A DNA stretch of 64,000 bases from Gottfriedia endophytica (GCF_017814275.1 NZ_JAGIYQ010000008.1:114187-178186); one strand, 5' to 3'. Counted from the first letter of the stretch, positions 46,711 to 55,504 are shown. The notes: generated from the letters alone by a model not told the origin. Translations and numbers: made by a program.

Positions 46711-48705
46711 TTAATTTACACTCTCAATTGCATTTATTAACATTTTGGTAAATACTTTTGCACCTGTTGGCTTTAAATGGACATCGTCTTCTGTAAAGTA
46801 TGAATCGTGATTAGCACTTACTGCATACCAATTGACTACTTTTGTATTAGGGAATTCAGATGAAACTTCGTTTAAAGTTGTATTTACTAACGATCTCCAT
46901 GGTCTTGGGACGCGAGTATTGACAAATAGGATTTTTTTGTCAGTCCCAATTGTTTTTATAAGTGATCTCATTTGATTTTTTGAAAAAGCACCGTTTGTAC
47001 CTAATTCGATAACGACAGTATCTCCTAGACAATTCATGCTTTTAAATTTTTGGACAATTTTATTTGCTTCTATAAATTGTCTTCCAATTCGAGCATCTAC
47101 AGCTAGATTTGGATATGTCTCTTTCAGGTAAGGGACCGCATCAATTGCAATGGAATCTCCAATAATTGAAATGTTTTTATTCGATTTTGTATTTGTGTTC
47201 GTGTTTGTATTTGCTGAAGCTTTCTTTTCGTTTTTATTAGGTAATCCTTCATTTGATGTTGAATTTGTATCATTATGCTTAGTTGAAGCTTTACTCTCAT
47301 CAGATTTTTGAGAAGATTGTTGTTGATCTTTCAACTTCTCGTTTACGTGAGGTGATTGGGCTGTAGCACTATTTTTATCAACTTTATTAGAAGGATTTAA
47401 AGGTTCTACATTCTTTTTCGTACTATTAGAAGGAGTATTTGGTAATGTACTAATAGCATCGACTTCAGAGCTAGCTTTTGCATTTTTTGGACCATGGATA
47501 CTAGTCATTCCAAAAAGGGCTACTGTAATTATTACAATTGCTGAAGTAATCATTCCAATATGTTTAAAATAAACTTCCTTCATGCTGCATTGACCTAAAC
47601 GTACTTTTTTGAAAAGTAATCCTAATTTGCCTTTGCGAATTGGATCTTCGATAAAACGGTAAGAAAGTCCAGCAAGAACAAATATGACGATTAACTGGAA
47701 AATTGATAGAAATAAATTAAATTCACCAGTATTTACTTTTGGGCTCAATAATACAATGACAGGATAATGCCATAAATAAATTCCATATGAGCGTAAACCA
47801 ACCCATTTTAAAGGTTTCATTGCTAAAAATCTACTAACATTACTCGAAGGATGTGCTAGGGATGCAATCAACACCGCCGTAGAAACTGACAGTAGAACCA
47901 TTTTGCCTTGGTAAACAGAGCTGTCATATTGATTTGTATTATTAACCATTATAAAAAAGATAACTAAACCTAAAATACCCATCAAGTCGATCGTAGTACG
48001 ACCAAGTTTCTCGATTTTAGTTGAAAGTTTTCTACTCGGCCAAATAAAGGATAAAGCTGCTCCGATTAGAAGGGAGAAGGCTCGAGTATCTGTTCCGTAG
48101 TAAACTCTACTTGGATCAGTTCCCGGTTCATACATAGCAGCCATTAAAATAGCAGAAATAGCTGCACCTACAATAGTAATTAAAAATAGTACACTTTTTC
48201 GTTTGGTAAAACGAAGTCCAACTAATATAAATATTGGCCAGATAAGGTAAAATTGTTCTTCTACAGCCAAGGACCAAAAATGATTCAGTAAAGAAGGTGT
48301 TCCGAATGATTCGAAATAAGATACGTGATGAAATATGTACCACCAATTACTGTAATAAAAAATAGCAGCTACCGAATCTTGACGTAATTTTGGTAATAAA
48401 GATGACTCGAAAAGTGAGACACATGCAATCAATACGATTAACAAGGTAAACATTCCAGGTAAAAGTCTTCTAGCACGACGGATCCAAAAGCTTTTTAAGT
48501 CAATTGTTTTATTTCTGCTCCATTCCGAAAACAATAGATCAGTAATTAAATAACCAGAGAGGACAAAAAATACAGTAACGCCTAAAAATCCACCTTGTGC
48601 CCAAGGAATATTTAAATGGTAGGCTATTACGGAAAGGACAGCTAGTGCCCTAAGACCATCTAATCCTGGCATATAACGAAAATTGTTTTTCCCAGGATTA
48701 GACAT
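46711..48705 (-). CDS. oatA: Peptidoglycan O-acetyltransferase OatA (acyltransferase 3 + SGNH)
   Basis: This 664-aa membrane protein transfers acetyl groups to the C6 hydroxyl of N-acetylmuramic acid, which makes the wall resistant to lysozyme. The N-terminal acyltransferase 3 domain (about 1-385) has MPGLDGLRALAVLSVIAYHL, RRARRLLPG and about 10-11 helices. A Ser/Asn/Thr/Lys-rich linker follows, and an SGNH domain (about 510-660) has IIGDSIA, ELGTNGAF and DDVHLKPTGA as its catalytic blocks. I start at MSNPGKN because AGAGG lies 8 bases before it. The longer frame would run over a probable ECF promoter. It lies downstream of sigV-rsiV, the arrangement known in B. subtilis (yrhL). Confidence 0.9.
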   Translation of the reverse strand: MSNPGKNNFRYMPGLDGLRALAVLSVIAYHLNIPWAQGGFLGVTVFFVLSGYLITDLLFSEWSRNKTIDLKSFWIRRARRLLPGMFTLLIVLIACVSLFESSLLPKLRQDSVAAIFYYSNWWYIFHHVSYFESFGTPSLLNHFWSLAVEEQFYLIWPIFILVGLRFTKRKSVLFLITIVGAAISAILMAAMYEPGTDPSRVYYGTDTRAFSLLIGAALSFIWPSRKLSTKIEKLGRTTIDLMGILGLVIFFIMVNNTNQYDSSVYQGKMVLLSVSTAVLIASLAHPSSNVSRFLAMKPLKWVGLRSYGIYLWHYPVIVLLSPKVNTGEFNLFLSIFQLIVIFVLAGLSYRFIEDPIRKGKLGLLFKKVRLGQCSMKEVYFKHIGMITSAIVIITVALFGMTSIHGPKNAKASSEVDAISTLPNTPSNSTKKNVEPLNPSNKVDKNSATAQSPHVNEKLKDQQQSSQKSDESKASTKHNDTNSTSNEGLPNKNEKKASANTNTNTNTKSNKNISIIGDSIAIDAVPYLKETYPNLAVDARIGRQFIEANKIVQKFKSMNCLGDTVVIELGTNGAFSKNQMRSLIKTIGTDKKILFVNTRVPRPWRSLVNTTLNEVSSEFPNTKVVNWYAVSANHDSYFTEDDVHLKPTGAKVFTKMLINAIESVN

Positions 48706-48725
48706 AATCGTAACCTCTTTTCTCT

Positions 48726-48756
48726 TTACACGTTGTATTGAAATGATTGTTTTCAT
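48726..48756 (-). promoter_or_regulatory. Candidate SigV (ECF) promoter for oatA
   Basis: On the minus strand TGAAAAC and CGTGTA are separated by 16 bases, about 20 bases before the oatA start. This resembles the TGAAAC-N16-CGTC pattern of B. subtilis ECF sigma promoters, with one change in the -10. It is a sequence match only. Confidence 0.5.
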
Positions 48757-48872
48757 TTTTGTGTCCTGAAGGCATAATTGTAAAAAAATTAATGTGTTGA
48801 ACAAACGGATAATTCATTTCTAGCTGTCCCTTTCCATAATCAGGTTTCTTTATTTATATAGTAATATTACCG

Positions 48873-48910
48873 ACTGAAGAGCCACTTCATTAGATGAAAA
48901 TGGCTCAGTT
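48873..48910 (+). terminator. Hairpin between oatA and rsiV (T-run on plus strand)
   Basis: ACTGAAGAGCCA pairs with TGGCTCAGT and a T-run follows on the plus strand. No plus-strand gene lies immediately upstream, so it would stop only an antisense transcript. On the minus strand there is no T-run. Confidence 0.45.
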
Positions 48911-48915
48911 TTTTA

Positions 48916-49809
48916 TTATTTAATATATTCATTACCTACTAAATCTTTAGAAATAACGTCTGTAGGAATAACGAATTCTACAACTCCCATATAACCTGGA
49001 GCAACTTCATACTTGTCAAATGAAATAACTAATTTGTGATCTTTGTTAATATAGAAGCTTTGATTTGCTTTAATTTTTTCAAATGGGTCAAAGGAGTCTG
49101 GCCCTTTAATCCAGTACGTTTTATCCTTATCTTTTTTCATTTGTTCTTTCATTTGTTGAATGATATTATCACTAATTATATTGATGTAACTGTTATCTTT
49201 AAATAGACTTGGTAAAGTTAATTCGACTTCTTTTTTCTTGTCGATTGTGTCATATTTCATCGTTGTAGATGATGAACCAACTGTATTTACGTTATATCTA
49301 CCGATGGATAAAATTTGATCATTATCTGTCTTAACTTCATAACCACTTTCGACCCCTAAGTGGCCATCTACATTATTTTTCTTCATATCTTTCATATCTT
49401 TATTAAAATCATTATAAAGTTGTTTGCCTTCATTTAGATACTTTTCATTTAAACTATTTTCAAGCTTTTTATTCTTTAAATTTGATACAGAAGGAACATC
49501 TATTTTTGCATTAAATGTAGATTCATTTACAGTATATTCCGTGAAGGTTAGTACTTTTACTACACTTTTTAAACCTGGTACCTTCTCTAAAGTTTGTGCA
49601 AAACTTGGACTTACATTTATAGATAATACAAAGATTGCTGCTGCTGTTAATCCACTTACTGTTTTGTAAGGGAAATTTCTTTTTTTAGAACGCTTTATTG
49701 CTTTAGTGACAATAGAATCTAAGTTATTAGGAATAGGTGTATTTTTATATTCTAATTTTAATTCGTTTAATTTTTCATCTATAATAAATTCTTCTAATTT
49801 TTTATCCAT
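48916..49809 (-). CDS. rsiV: Anti-sigma factor RsiV-like lysozyme sensor
   Basis: This 297-aa single-pass membrane protein has an N-terminal cytoplasmic sigma-binding part (1-47) and a membrane helix (about 50-70, with SGLTAAAIFVLSINVSPSFAQ that could serve as a signal-peptidase site). Its extracellular part has the DUF4163/DUF3298 layout typical of RsiV, ending with DKYEVAPGYMGVVEFVIPTDV. In B. subtilis RsiV binds lysozyme, is cut by signal peptidase and then by RasP, and frees SigV. The gene follows sigV by 25 bases in the same operon, with AGGAGG before the ATG. The gene order sigV-rsiV-oatA supports the call. Confidence 0.88.
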   Translation of the reverse strand: MDKKLEEFIIDEKLNELKLEYKNTPIPNNLDSIVTKAIKRSKKRNFPYKTVSGLTAAAIFVLSINVSPSFAQTLEKVPGLKSVVKVLTFTEYTVNESTFNAKIDVPSVSNLKNKKLENSLNEKYLNEGKQLYNDFNKDMKDMKKNNVDGHLGVESGYEVKTDNDQILSIGRYNVNTVGSSSTTMKYDTIDKKKEVELTLPSLFKDNSYINIISDNIIQQMKEQMKKDKDKTYWIKGPDSFDPFEKIKANQSFYINKDHKLVISFDKYEVAPGYMGVVEFVIPTDVISKDLVGNEYIK

Positions 49810-49834
49810 TTTAAATTTCCTCCTAAAAGGGATT

Positions 49835-50320
49835 TTATGTCATTTTAATCCGGAGTAATTCTAAAGCTTTGTATAACCTTGTTTTAATTGTACTTGGGCT
49901 TTCTTGCAAAATCTCTGCTACTTCTTCTATTTTTAAATCTTCAAAAAAACGAAGAACAATTATACTTCGATATTTATGAGGTAAAGATTCAAGCGATCTT
50001 TCTAAGTCGATGTTTGGGTAAACATCATCCTTTCCCGAACAATATAATTCAATTGTTTCTTCATCCACTACTTCTAATTTTTTCTTTTTTCTTAAGAAGT
50101 CTAATGCTGTATTAACAACGATTCGATAAAACCAACTTTTTATAGATGATTCGTTATTTAAACGATCTTTTGATGTTATTGCTTTTTGTATCGCATCTTG
50201 AAATATATCTATCGCATCATTTGAATTTTTAACGTAGCTGTATGCTAGCCGATAAAAATCTTCTTTGTTATTCATTATAAAATCTACTATTTCTTTTTCT
50301 AAGTTTGGTTTCTCCTTCAT
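49835..50320 (-). CDS. sigV: ECF RNA polymerase sigma factor SigV-like
   Basis: This 161-aa protein has sigma region 2 (about 10-80, FYRLAYSYVKNSNDAIDIFQDAIQKAI) and region 4 (about 105-158, LPHKYRSIIVLRFFEDLKIEEVAEILQESPSTIKTRLYKAL). It lacks region 3, as ECF sigmas do. Its length matches B. subtilis SigV (166 aa). AAAGGAG lies 9 bases before the ATG, and the gene is first in the sigV-rsiV pair with oatA downstream. It would turn on wall-modification genes when lysozyme is present. A candidate self-regulated promoter lies at 50373-50400. Confidence 0.88.
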   Translation of the reverse strand: MKEKPNLEKEIVDFIMNNKEDFYRLAYSYVKNSNDAIDIFQDAIQKAITSKDRLNNESSIKSWFYRIVVNTALDFLRKKKKLEVVDEETIELYCSGKDDVYPNIDLERSLESLPHKYRSIIVLRFFEDLKIEEVAEILQESPSTIKTRLYKALELLRIKMT

Positions 50321-50372
50321 GTTTAAAGCTCCTTTTTTGAGATACGTATCCTAAAAGGTTGTACATATAAAT

Positions 50373-50400
50373 GACGTGTCAGGATAAAAAAAAGTTTTAA
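50373..50400 (-). promoter_or_regulatory. Candidate autoregulatory SigV promoter
   Basis: On the minus strand AAAAC (followed by eight T) and CGTCAT are separated by 17 bases, about 55 bases before the sigV start codon. This fits an ECF -35/-10 pair, though the -35 lacks the leading TG. Confidence 0.55.
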
Positions 50401-50623
50401 TAAAATGAAAATAATTATTTTTTTCTTATGTTTTTATTTTATTTATATAATAATGAGCAGACTTGGCTTAGTATACATAGGGTTTAGGTTTTAGTAAACA
50501 GGAAAAAAGAATTTCATTAAAATAATTTTAGTGATTAGAAAAGTGTAAAGAAAAGGGGGAGGAAACGAGAGAGATAGTAAATAAAAAATTATTATTTAAT
50601 TGGTTTTAATTTGAAAAAATATA

Positions 50624-50651
50624 AATTTAGTAATAAAATTATTACTAAATT
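50624..50651. promoter_or_regulatory. Perfect MarR-type operator upstream of the MarR gene
   Basis: AATTTAGTAATAA and its exact inverse TTATTACTAAATT are separated by AA, giving 28 bp of dyad. It ends one base before the Shine-Dalgarno of the MarR gene. MarR dimers bind such palindromes and repress their own operon; the regulator is very probably its own target. Confidence 0.82.
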
Positions 50652-50666
50652 CGAGGAGGAGTGTTA

Positions 50667-51104
50667 ATGAATGAAGGCATTGCTAAAGAATATATCGCTT
50701 TAATACCAAATTTATTTGGTAGTTTTAGTGAATTAAATAAAGAGTTGGTAGAGTTATCTCATATACAAAATCACATAATTGAATTTATGTATATGCAGCA
50801 AAGGGCTTTGAATATAAAAGAAATCAGCACTGGTTTAAATATAGCAAAACAACAACTAACGAATATCATAAAAGATTTAGAAATTGATGGCTATTTGGTT
50901 AAGGTGCCTGACACTAAGGATAAACGTGCAGTTTTAGTATCATTAACACCTAAGGGGAAAGAGATTGAAGAGAAAAAATGGACTAAGATTTATCAACGAT
51001 TTGTCCACAATCTAACTAAATTAAGTGATGAAGAGAAAATAGATTTAAACTATGCTCTTCATAAAGTGAATGTATTGTTGCATAAAATGGAGGGGGAAGA
51101 ATGA
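50667..51104 (+). CDS. MarR-family transcriptional regulator
   Basis: This 145-aa winged-helix protein has the typical recognition helix AKQQLTNIIKDLEIDGYLVKV and the wing DTKDKRAVLVSLTPKGKEI, followed by two dimerisation helices. GAGGAGG lies 6 bases before the ATG; a GTG two codons earlier has no room for it. A perfect palindrome precedes the gene. Its stop overlaps the start of a small membrane protein gene (ATGA), so it heads an operon. The effector is unknown. Confidence 0.88.
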   Translation: MNEGIAKEYIALIPNLFGSFSELNKELVELSHIQNHIIEFMYMQQRALNIKEISTGLNIAKQQLTNIIKDLEIDGYLVKVPDTKDKRAVLVSLTPKGKEIEEKKWTKIYQRFVHNLTKLSDEEKIDLNYALHKVNVLLHKMEGEE

Positions 51105-51265
51105 GTCAAAGAGAACGGATTTCAATCATATGTTTAGGTGTGATAATTGGAGTAGTCTTTGGATTAATCTTTAAGGATCTGTACAAATGTCTGATTACTG
51201 GTACCGTAGTAGCGTCAGTAATTATGGTAAAGTTAAGCCAACAAGCTAAAAAGACATCTCATTAA
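51101..51265 (+). CDS. Small membrane protein (54 aa), coupled to MarR
   Basis: The ATG overlaps the MarR stop by three bases (ATGA). The 54 residues form two membrane helices (ISIICLGVIIGVVFGLIF and a GTVVASVIMV stretch) joined by a short loop with a cysteine, and end in a basic tail. GGGGGAAG, inside the MarR gene, gives a good ribosome site. It is too short for automatic calling at usual cut-offs but is well supported by coupling and layout. I do not recognise the family. Confidence 0.62.
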   Translation: MSQRERISIICLGVIIGVVFGLIFKDLYKCLITGTVVASVIMVKLSQQAKKTSH

Positions 51266-51319
51266 ATAATTGGTTGGGTATTGTAAGGTGAAAAAAATTC
51301 TATAAAAGGGGGCATGAAA

Positions 51320-51613
51320 ATGGCTGATTCAAAAAAAGATCTAAGAATTTGCGAGAAAGGGCACAAATATACTAAAAGTAGTGATTGTCCATCTTGCCCA
51401 AAATGTGAAGAAGAACGCAAACCTGAGACCGGCTTTCTTTCACTGCTTTCGGGACCAGCAAGACGGGCATTAGAAAACAATAAGATCACTTCTTTAGAGG
51501 AGCTATCAAAATATAGTGAAAAAGAGATTTTGAAATTTCATGGTATGGGACCAGCTTCTATCCCTAAGCTTAATTCAGCTTTGGAGGAAAAAGGATTATC
51601 GTTTAGAAACTAA
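51320..51613 (+). CDS. Zinc-ribbon + RNA polymerase alpha-CTD-like HhH protein
   Basis: This 97-aa protein starts with a cysteine cluster (CEKGH, then CPSCPKCEEE), consistent with a small zinc site. It continues as a helix-hairpin-helix domain (about 40-95) like the C-terminal domain of the RNA polymerase alpha subunit: ARRALENNKITSLEELSKYSEKEILKFHGMGPASIPKLN. Free-standing alpha-CTD-like proteins may bind DNA or RNA polymerase. AAGGGGG lies 7 bases before the chosen ATG (MADSKKD); an ATG two codons earlier is less well placed. It follows the MarR mini-operon by about 50 bp and a bidirectional terminator lies downstream. Confidence 0.7.
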   Translation: MADSKKDLRICEKGHKYTKSSDCPSCPKCEEERKPETGFLSLLSGPARRALENNKITSLEELSKYSEKEILKFHGMGPASIPKLNSALEEKGLSFRN

Positions 51614-51670
51614 ACTCAAACAATTATGATCCTTACAAGAATGGGGAATAGGTAAATAAATATACGTTTA

Positions 51671-51711
51671 AAAAAAGTGCTCAGAGTGTTTACTTCTCTG
51701 AGCACTTTTGA
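51671..51711. terminator. Bidirectional terminator
   Basis: AAAAAGTGCTCAGAG pairs with CTCTGAGCACTTTT around a 9-base loop. It serves the alpha-CTD-like gene and the convergent GH18 gene. Confidence 0.87.
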
Positions 51712-51745
51712 TGATTGGTGTTTAATTTTTTTCTAAAAATTGATT

Positions 51746-52783
51746 TTATCTTAACCCTATTTTTAATGAATTCCAAAAATTTTTATCTTCCATTCCAATC
51801 GCATAAATTGAAATGCCGGCAAGATTATATTTTACAGTAAAATGAGCTTTTTGGATAATGCTGAAGGAGTCATCATACCAAACCTCATGGGTCTCTCCAT
51901 TTGAATCTACATATGTAAAATGCATCGAGTTCCAAGTAGTATTTCGTTCTGGCTTTCCACTTGTATTTTTAAGAAGTTGTGGAATTTCGCTCAATGGAAG
52001 TTGTCGATTATCCTCTATATTTCCACTAGTAATATTCCAATCATTACCGTAAGCACCTAATCCCATAAGAATTTTTTTAGGCTCAATTACGCTAACTGCA
52101 TATTTTAAAGAAGCATCTAACCATGGAGTACTTGTAACAGCACCAGGAAGATTCCACCATGGTCCAGTCTCATCGTAGGTCATTATCTGAATGAAATTTG
52201 CACTTTTTCCAAGTGATTTATAGTCGAACGCCCCTGACCAAGAATCAGAAAGAACATCCTTTTGTTTTGCAGGTACTGATACCATTGTTAAAAGTCCGTA
52301 CTTAGTCAGAGTTTTTGATAACTCTTGAATAAATTTACTAAATAAGTCCCGATCATTTGGAGAAAGTGATTCAAAATCGATATTTATTCCTTTGTAATGT
52401 TGAGTTCTTGCTATGTTTAATAAATTGGAAATAAATTTCTTTTTAATGGTAGTACTAGATAATATGTTATGAGCAATAGTAGCATCCCAATCATCTTTTC
52501 CGTAATTTGATACGGCTGCATATGTAAGGATATGATTTGAATTAGCAAGTGCGATTGAACTGACTGGAGTGTTACCAAGTATTTTACCATTTGCATCAAC
52601 TTTAAACGTATCAGTTGCCATTTGATTCATAGATTTATAATTTGCACGAAACGATTGAATCGAGCTTTGATCACTTGTAAGATACCCAAGGATAATTTTA
52701 TTACTTGCTGCTGATGAAAAATTAGGAAAAAGTGCTAAGCTAAGTGTTAAAGTTAGGAGAAATGATAATAACTTATGGTTCAT
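51746..52783 (-). CDS. Secreted GH18 family protein (chitinase-like)
   Basis: This 345-aa protein has a signal peptide (about 1-25, LFPNFSSAA) and a TIM-barrel of glycoside hydrolase family 18. Family marks are KGINIDFESLSPND, whose IDFE supplies the catalytic glutamate, and FIQIMTYDETGPWW and KKILMGLGAYG. It lacks extra binding domains. GH18 proteins of this kind act on peptidoglycan or chitin, and some spore-coat members have weak activity. The start at MNHKLLS is chosen because AGAGG precedes it; six upstream residues are in frame. Between the αCTD-like gene and a MITE, it has no obvious operon partner. Confidence 0.84.
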   Translation of the reverse strand: MNHKLLSFLLTLTLSLALFPNFSSAASNKIILGYLTSDQSSIQSFRANYKSMNQMATDTFKVDANGKILGNTPVSSIALANSNHILTYAAVSNYGKDDWDATIAHNILSSTTIKKKFISNLLNIARTQHYKGINIDFESLSPNDRDLFSKFIQELSKTLTKYGLLTMVSVPAKQKDVLSDSWSGAFDYKSLGKSANFIQIMTYDETGPWWNLPGAVTSTPWLDASLKYAVSVIEPKKILMGLGAYGNDWNITSGNIEDNRQLPLSEIPQLLKNTSGKPERNTTWNSMHFTYVDSNGETHEVWYDDSFSIIQKAHFTVKYNLAGISIYAIGMEDKNFWNSLKIGLR

Positions 52784-52897
52784 AAAATGCCATCCTCTCA
52801 ATCTATCGATGTATTCTAATTAATTTCCTTTATAGAAATATCGACACAATCTTGAAGAAATATAGTATTCACTAATAAGATTTAAGACTATTAAATT

Positions 52898-53129
52898 GGT
52901 TTTTTTCTAAATGAATGTTGTTATTAAATAGATTATTTAAAAGCAAAATGGTGACAAATAAGTTGATTGGAACGGAAGGTGCGAGACTCCTGTGGGAATA
53001 GTCGGACAGGTGGGACCCCGCAGGAGCGATAGCGACGAGGAGGCTCACCGTCCGCCCCACGGAAAGCGAGCAACCCTACGTTCCAATCAACTTATCTCAC
53101 TGTTAACAACAAACATTATTAAAAAAGCC
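52898..53129. mobile_element. MITE-like element, copy 5 (232 bp, perfect TSD)
   Basis: It begins GGTTTTTTTCTAAATGAATG and ends AACATTATTAAAAAAGCC. The exact 8-bp direct repeat ATTAAATT flanks it (52890-52897 and 53130-53137). Inside is a second dyad, AAGTTGATTGGAACG near 52960 with CGTTCCAATCAACTT near 53090. The conserved GAGACTCCTGTGGGAATAG, CGAGGAGGCTCA and GCCCCACGGAAAGC blocks are present. Confidence 0.88.
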
Positions 53130-53164
53130 ATTAAATTTAATCACTTAAATATTTTCTCGCTGCA

Positions 53165-53213
53165 AAAAAGGAAACACCCTTAAAAATTACAACTAAGTAA
53201 TTGATAAGGGTGT
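53165..53213 (-). terminator. Terminator of the thi operon
   Basis: ACACCCTT (53174-53181) pairs with AAGGGTGT (53206-53213); the minus strand then continues into a T-run. It is the first terminator after thiF. Confidence 0.7.
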
Positions 53214-53263
53214 ATAGAGAATATAGGTTATTAAAGAGTTTACTACATTTTAGGGTAATAGAA

Positions 53264-54271
53264 TTATCCTAAGATCTTATCGTATATTGCTCTTGCTCTA
53301 GTAGGATCATTTGTACCGTGAATAATGGCTCTACCATCCTTAAATAGAACAATTCGATTTTCTTCAAATGTGAATGAAATCAAATAAGGATTGATAATTA
53401 AATCATCAGCTAATCCTTTCAAGCTTTCAGCTAATGTTTCAAGTGAAATCGTTCGAGATGCCCCTGATCGAAGCTGGATTGCATCTCTACCACATAAAAT
53501 ATCTGTTTTCGTCTGATTTTCAACAGTTAGATATGGAAAGGTAGCATGATTACCACATGTTGGACAATTTTCATTCTTTAATCGATCTACGTTTATTTCA
53601 ATGTTTTCATTTTTCCAAACATCAATAGAATGTAAGATTGGTAATAACTCAGTTCCTGTTAATAGCTTTAATACATGAGTAACTTGAAAAGAAGCGATGA
53701 TTTGAACGATCGGACTAATAACGCCAACAGTATCACATGTCATACCTTGAGTTGGTAAATGATTAATTAAGCAATGTAGACAAGGAGTCTTACCAGGAAT
53801 AATTGGAAAAGTAAGTCCATAGCTCGCAACACATGCACCATAAATAAAAGGAATTCCATGCTTTACTGCTGCATCATTAATAATCATTCTAGTTTCAAAG
53901 TTATCCGTTGCATCGATAATAACTGATTGATCTTTTATTAATTCTTCTATATTAAGACCATTAATATCAGAAACATGGCTAGTTATATTAATCTCACTAT
54001 TAATCTGGCTTAATCGGTTTTTAGCTGCAATCGCTTTCGGTAATTTATTTTTAGCATCGTCCTCAGTGTATAGAACTTGCCTTTGTAAATTACTCCATTC
54101 GACATAATCCCGGTCAACAAGTGTAATATGTCCAATTCCTGCTCTTACTAGCATTTCAGAAATAGAGGATCCTAGAGCACCAAGTCCAATAATGATCGCA
54201 TGAGCATTTTGTAATTTTAACCGTGAATCTTTTCCTAAAAACAATTCTTGTTTTAAATACCGGTTACTCAA
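53264..54271 (-). CDS. thiF: ThiF-type sulfur carrier adenylyltransferase
   Basis: This 335-aa E1-like enzyme adenylates the C-terminal glycine of ThiS, allowing sulfur transfer for thiazole synthesis. The nucleotide-binding GLGALGS, the [14 protein letters not shown] motif, DATDNFETR, and the CxxC pairs (CLHCL and CPTCG) that bind zinc are all present. Its start overlaps the thiG stop by 4 bases. It belongs to the thi operon under the TPP riboswitch. A rhodanese domain is absent, so sulfur delivery probably uses a separate protein. Confidence 0.9.
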   Translation of the reverse strand: MSNRYLKQELFLGKDSRLKLQNAHAIIIGLGALGSSISEMLVRAGIGHITLVDRDYVEWSNLQRQVLYTEDDAKNKLPKAIAAKNRLSQINSEINITSHVSDINGLNIEELIKDQSVIIDATDNFETRMIINDAAVKHGIPFIYGACVASYGLTFPIIPGKTPCLHCLINHLPTQGMTCDTVGVISPIVQIIASFQVTHVLKLLTGTELLPILHSIDVWKNENIEINVDRLKNENCPTCGNHATFPYLTVENQTKTDILCGRDAIQLRSGASRTISLETLAESLKGLADDLIINPYLISFTFEENRIVLFKDGRAIIHGTNDPTRARAIYDKILG

Positions 54272-55035
54272 GAACCCACCATCCCAGTTAATGGACTACT
54301 TGCTACTGCATAATTTTTTTCTTCAATTCGACCCGCTTCAAAACCGAGTTTACCTGCCTCAATTGCCATCTTCATCGCAAGAGCCATTTTTATAGGATCT
54401 TTTGCTCCAGATACTGCAGTGTTCAGTAATACGCCATCAGCTCCTAGTTCCATTGCATATGCAGCATCTTTTGGTGAACCAATGCCAGCATCTACAATAA
54501 CTGGAACGGATGATTGCTCAATAATAAATTGTAAATTTAATGGATTTAAAATTCCTTTTCCGGAACCAATTGGTGAAGCACCAGGCATAATTGCATGTAC
54601 CCCAAGTTCTTCAAGACGTTTTGCTAAAACAACATCATCAGAAGTGTAAGGTAAAACGATGAATCCTTCTTCCAGTAACATTTCTGAAGCCTTCAGTGTT
54701 TCGACAGGGTCAGGTAAAAGTGATTTGTCGCAACCGATTACTTCAACTTTGATCATGTCACATAAACCTGAAGCTTTAGCTAGTTTAGCAATTCTAACTG
54801 CTTCTTCAGCCGTTTTTGCCCCAGCTGTGTTTGGTAGAAGCTTATATTTTGTTAAATCTAGTTGTTCAAGAAAGTTAGGTTGTGACTCTTCAAAAATATT
54901 CATTCTTCTAACAGCGAAAGTTAAGATTTCTGATCCTGATACTTCAACGGCTTCCTTTTGAATTTCAAAAGATGGATATTTACCTGTTCCTAATAAAAGT
55001 CTTGAATGAAATGAGTGATGTCCAATTTTTAACAT
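54268..55035 (-). CDS. thiG: Thiazole synthase ThiG
   Basis: This 255-aa TIM-barrel enzyme joins 1-deoxyxylulose-5-phosphate, dehydroglycine and ThiS-thiocarboxylate into the thiazole ring. Recognisable are [18 protein letters not shown] with the Schiff-base region, [16 protein letters not shown], and the phosphate loops [11 protein letters not shown] and [11 protein letters not shown]. It lies 2 bases after thiS and overlaps thiF by 4, so translation is coupled through all three. Confidence 0.93.
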   Translation of the reverse strand: MLKIGHHSFHSRLLLGTGKYPSFEIQKEAVEVSGSEILTFAVRRMNIFEESQPNFLEQLDLTKYKLLPNTAGAKTAEEAVRIAKLAKASGLCDMIKVEVIGCDKSLLPDPVETLKASEMLLEEGFIVLPYTSDDVVLAKRLEELGVHAIMPGASPIGSGKGILNPLNLQFIIEQSSVPVIVDAGIGSPKDAAYAMELGADGVLLNTAVSGAKDPIKMALAMKMAIEAGKLGFEAGRIEEKNYAVASSPLTGMVGS

Positions 55036-55037
55036 AA

Positions 55038-55241
55038 TTATCCTCCTCCAACAAAATGAATGATTTCAATTTTATCTTTATCTGACAGCATTGATGAAGA
55101 ATACTGTTCTTTGTAAACAATGTCCTTATTTTGCTCAACAATCACAATTCGATTTTCTAATTGATAATGAGTTAGTAAATCTTGTATGGAAGTTACTTCG
55201 CTTGGCAGCTGAACTGATTTTCCATTTAACAGAATAGTCAT
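55038..55241 (-). CDS. thiS: Sulfur carrier protein ThiS
   Basis: This 67-aa ubiquitin-like protein ends HFVGGG; the terminal GlyGly carries the thiocarboxylate. Length and the SIQDLL and IVEQNKDIV segments match ThiS. A Shine-Dalgarno (AGGAGGTG) precedes the ATG. The MITE at 55277-55498 ends 35 bases upstream, so in this genome thiS is separated from thiO by about 260 bases. Confidence 0.9.
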   Translation of the reverse strand: MTILLNGKSVQLPSEVTSIQDLLTHYQLENRIVIVEQNKDIVYKEQYSSSMLSDKDKIEIIHFVGGG

Positions 55242-55276
55242 ATGTGTTCACCTCCTGAATAAGGTATTTTTTATTT

Positions 55277-55498
55277 GGCTGGTTTCGTATACATTGTGCT
55301 ATTTCAGAACGTGTAAGTTGATTGGAACGTAGGGGTGCTCGCTTTCCTTGGAGCGTGAGCTGAGCCTCCTCGTCGCTATCGCTCCTTTGGGGTCTCAGCC
55401 TTCCCGCATCTCCCACAGGAGCCCGGCACCCTTCCGTTCCAATCAACTTCTGCCATAAAATTTTCAAAAAATAAAGCAACAATCTTTAAAAAAGATCC
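55277..55498. mobile_element. MITE-like element, copy 6 (222 bp, inside the thi operon)
   Basis: It begins GGCTGGTTTCGTATACATTG and ends with GATCC (one change from AGCC). The exact 8-bp direct repeat TTTTATTT flanks it at 55269-55276 and 55499-55506; the second copy overlaps the thiO stop codon. Inner dyad arms GTTGATTGGAACG and CGTTCCAATCAAC are present. The insertion lies between thiO and thiS and leaves both reading frames intact. Confidence 0.88.
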
Positions 55499-55504
55499 TT
55501 TTAT

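Noticed and set aside
55135..55482. 115-codon minus-strand frame between thiO and thiS
   Set aside because: It runs through the MITE and into thiS out of frame. Its GC-rich interior gives an arginine-rich translation with no family match, as is usual for these repeats.
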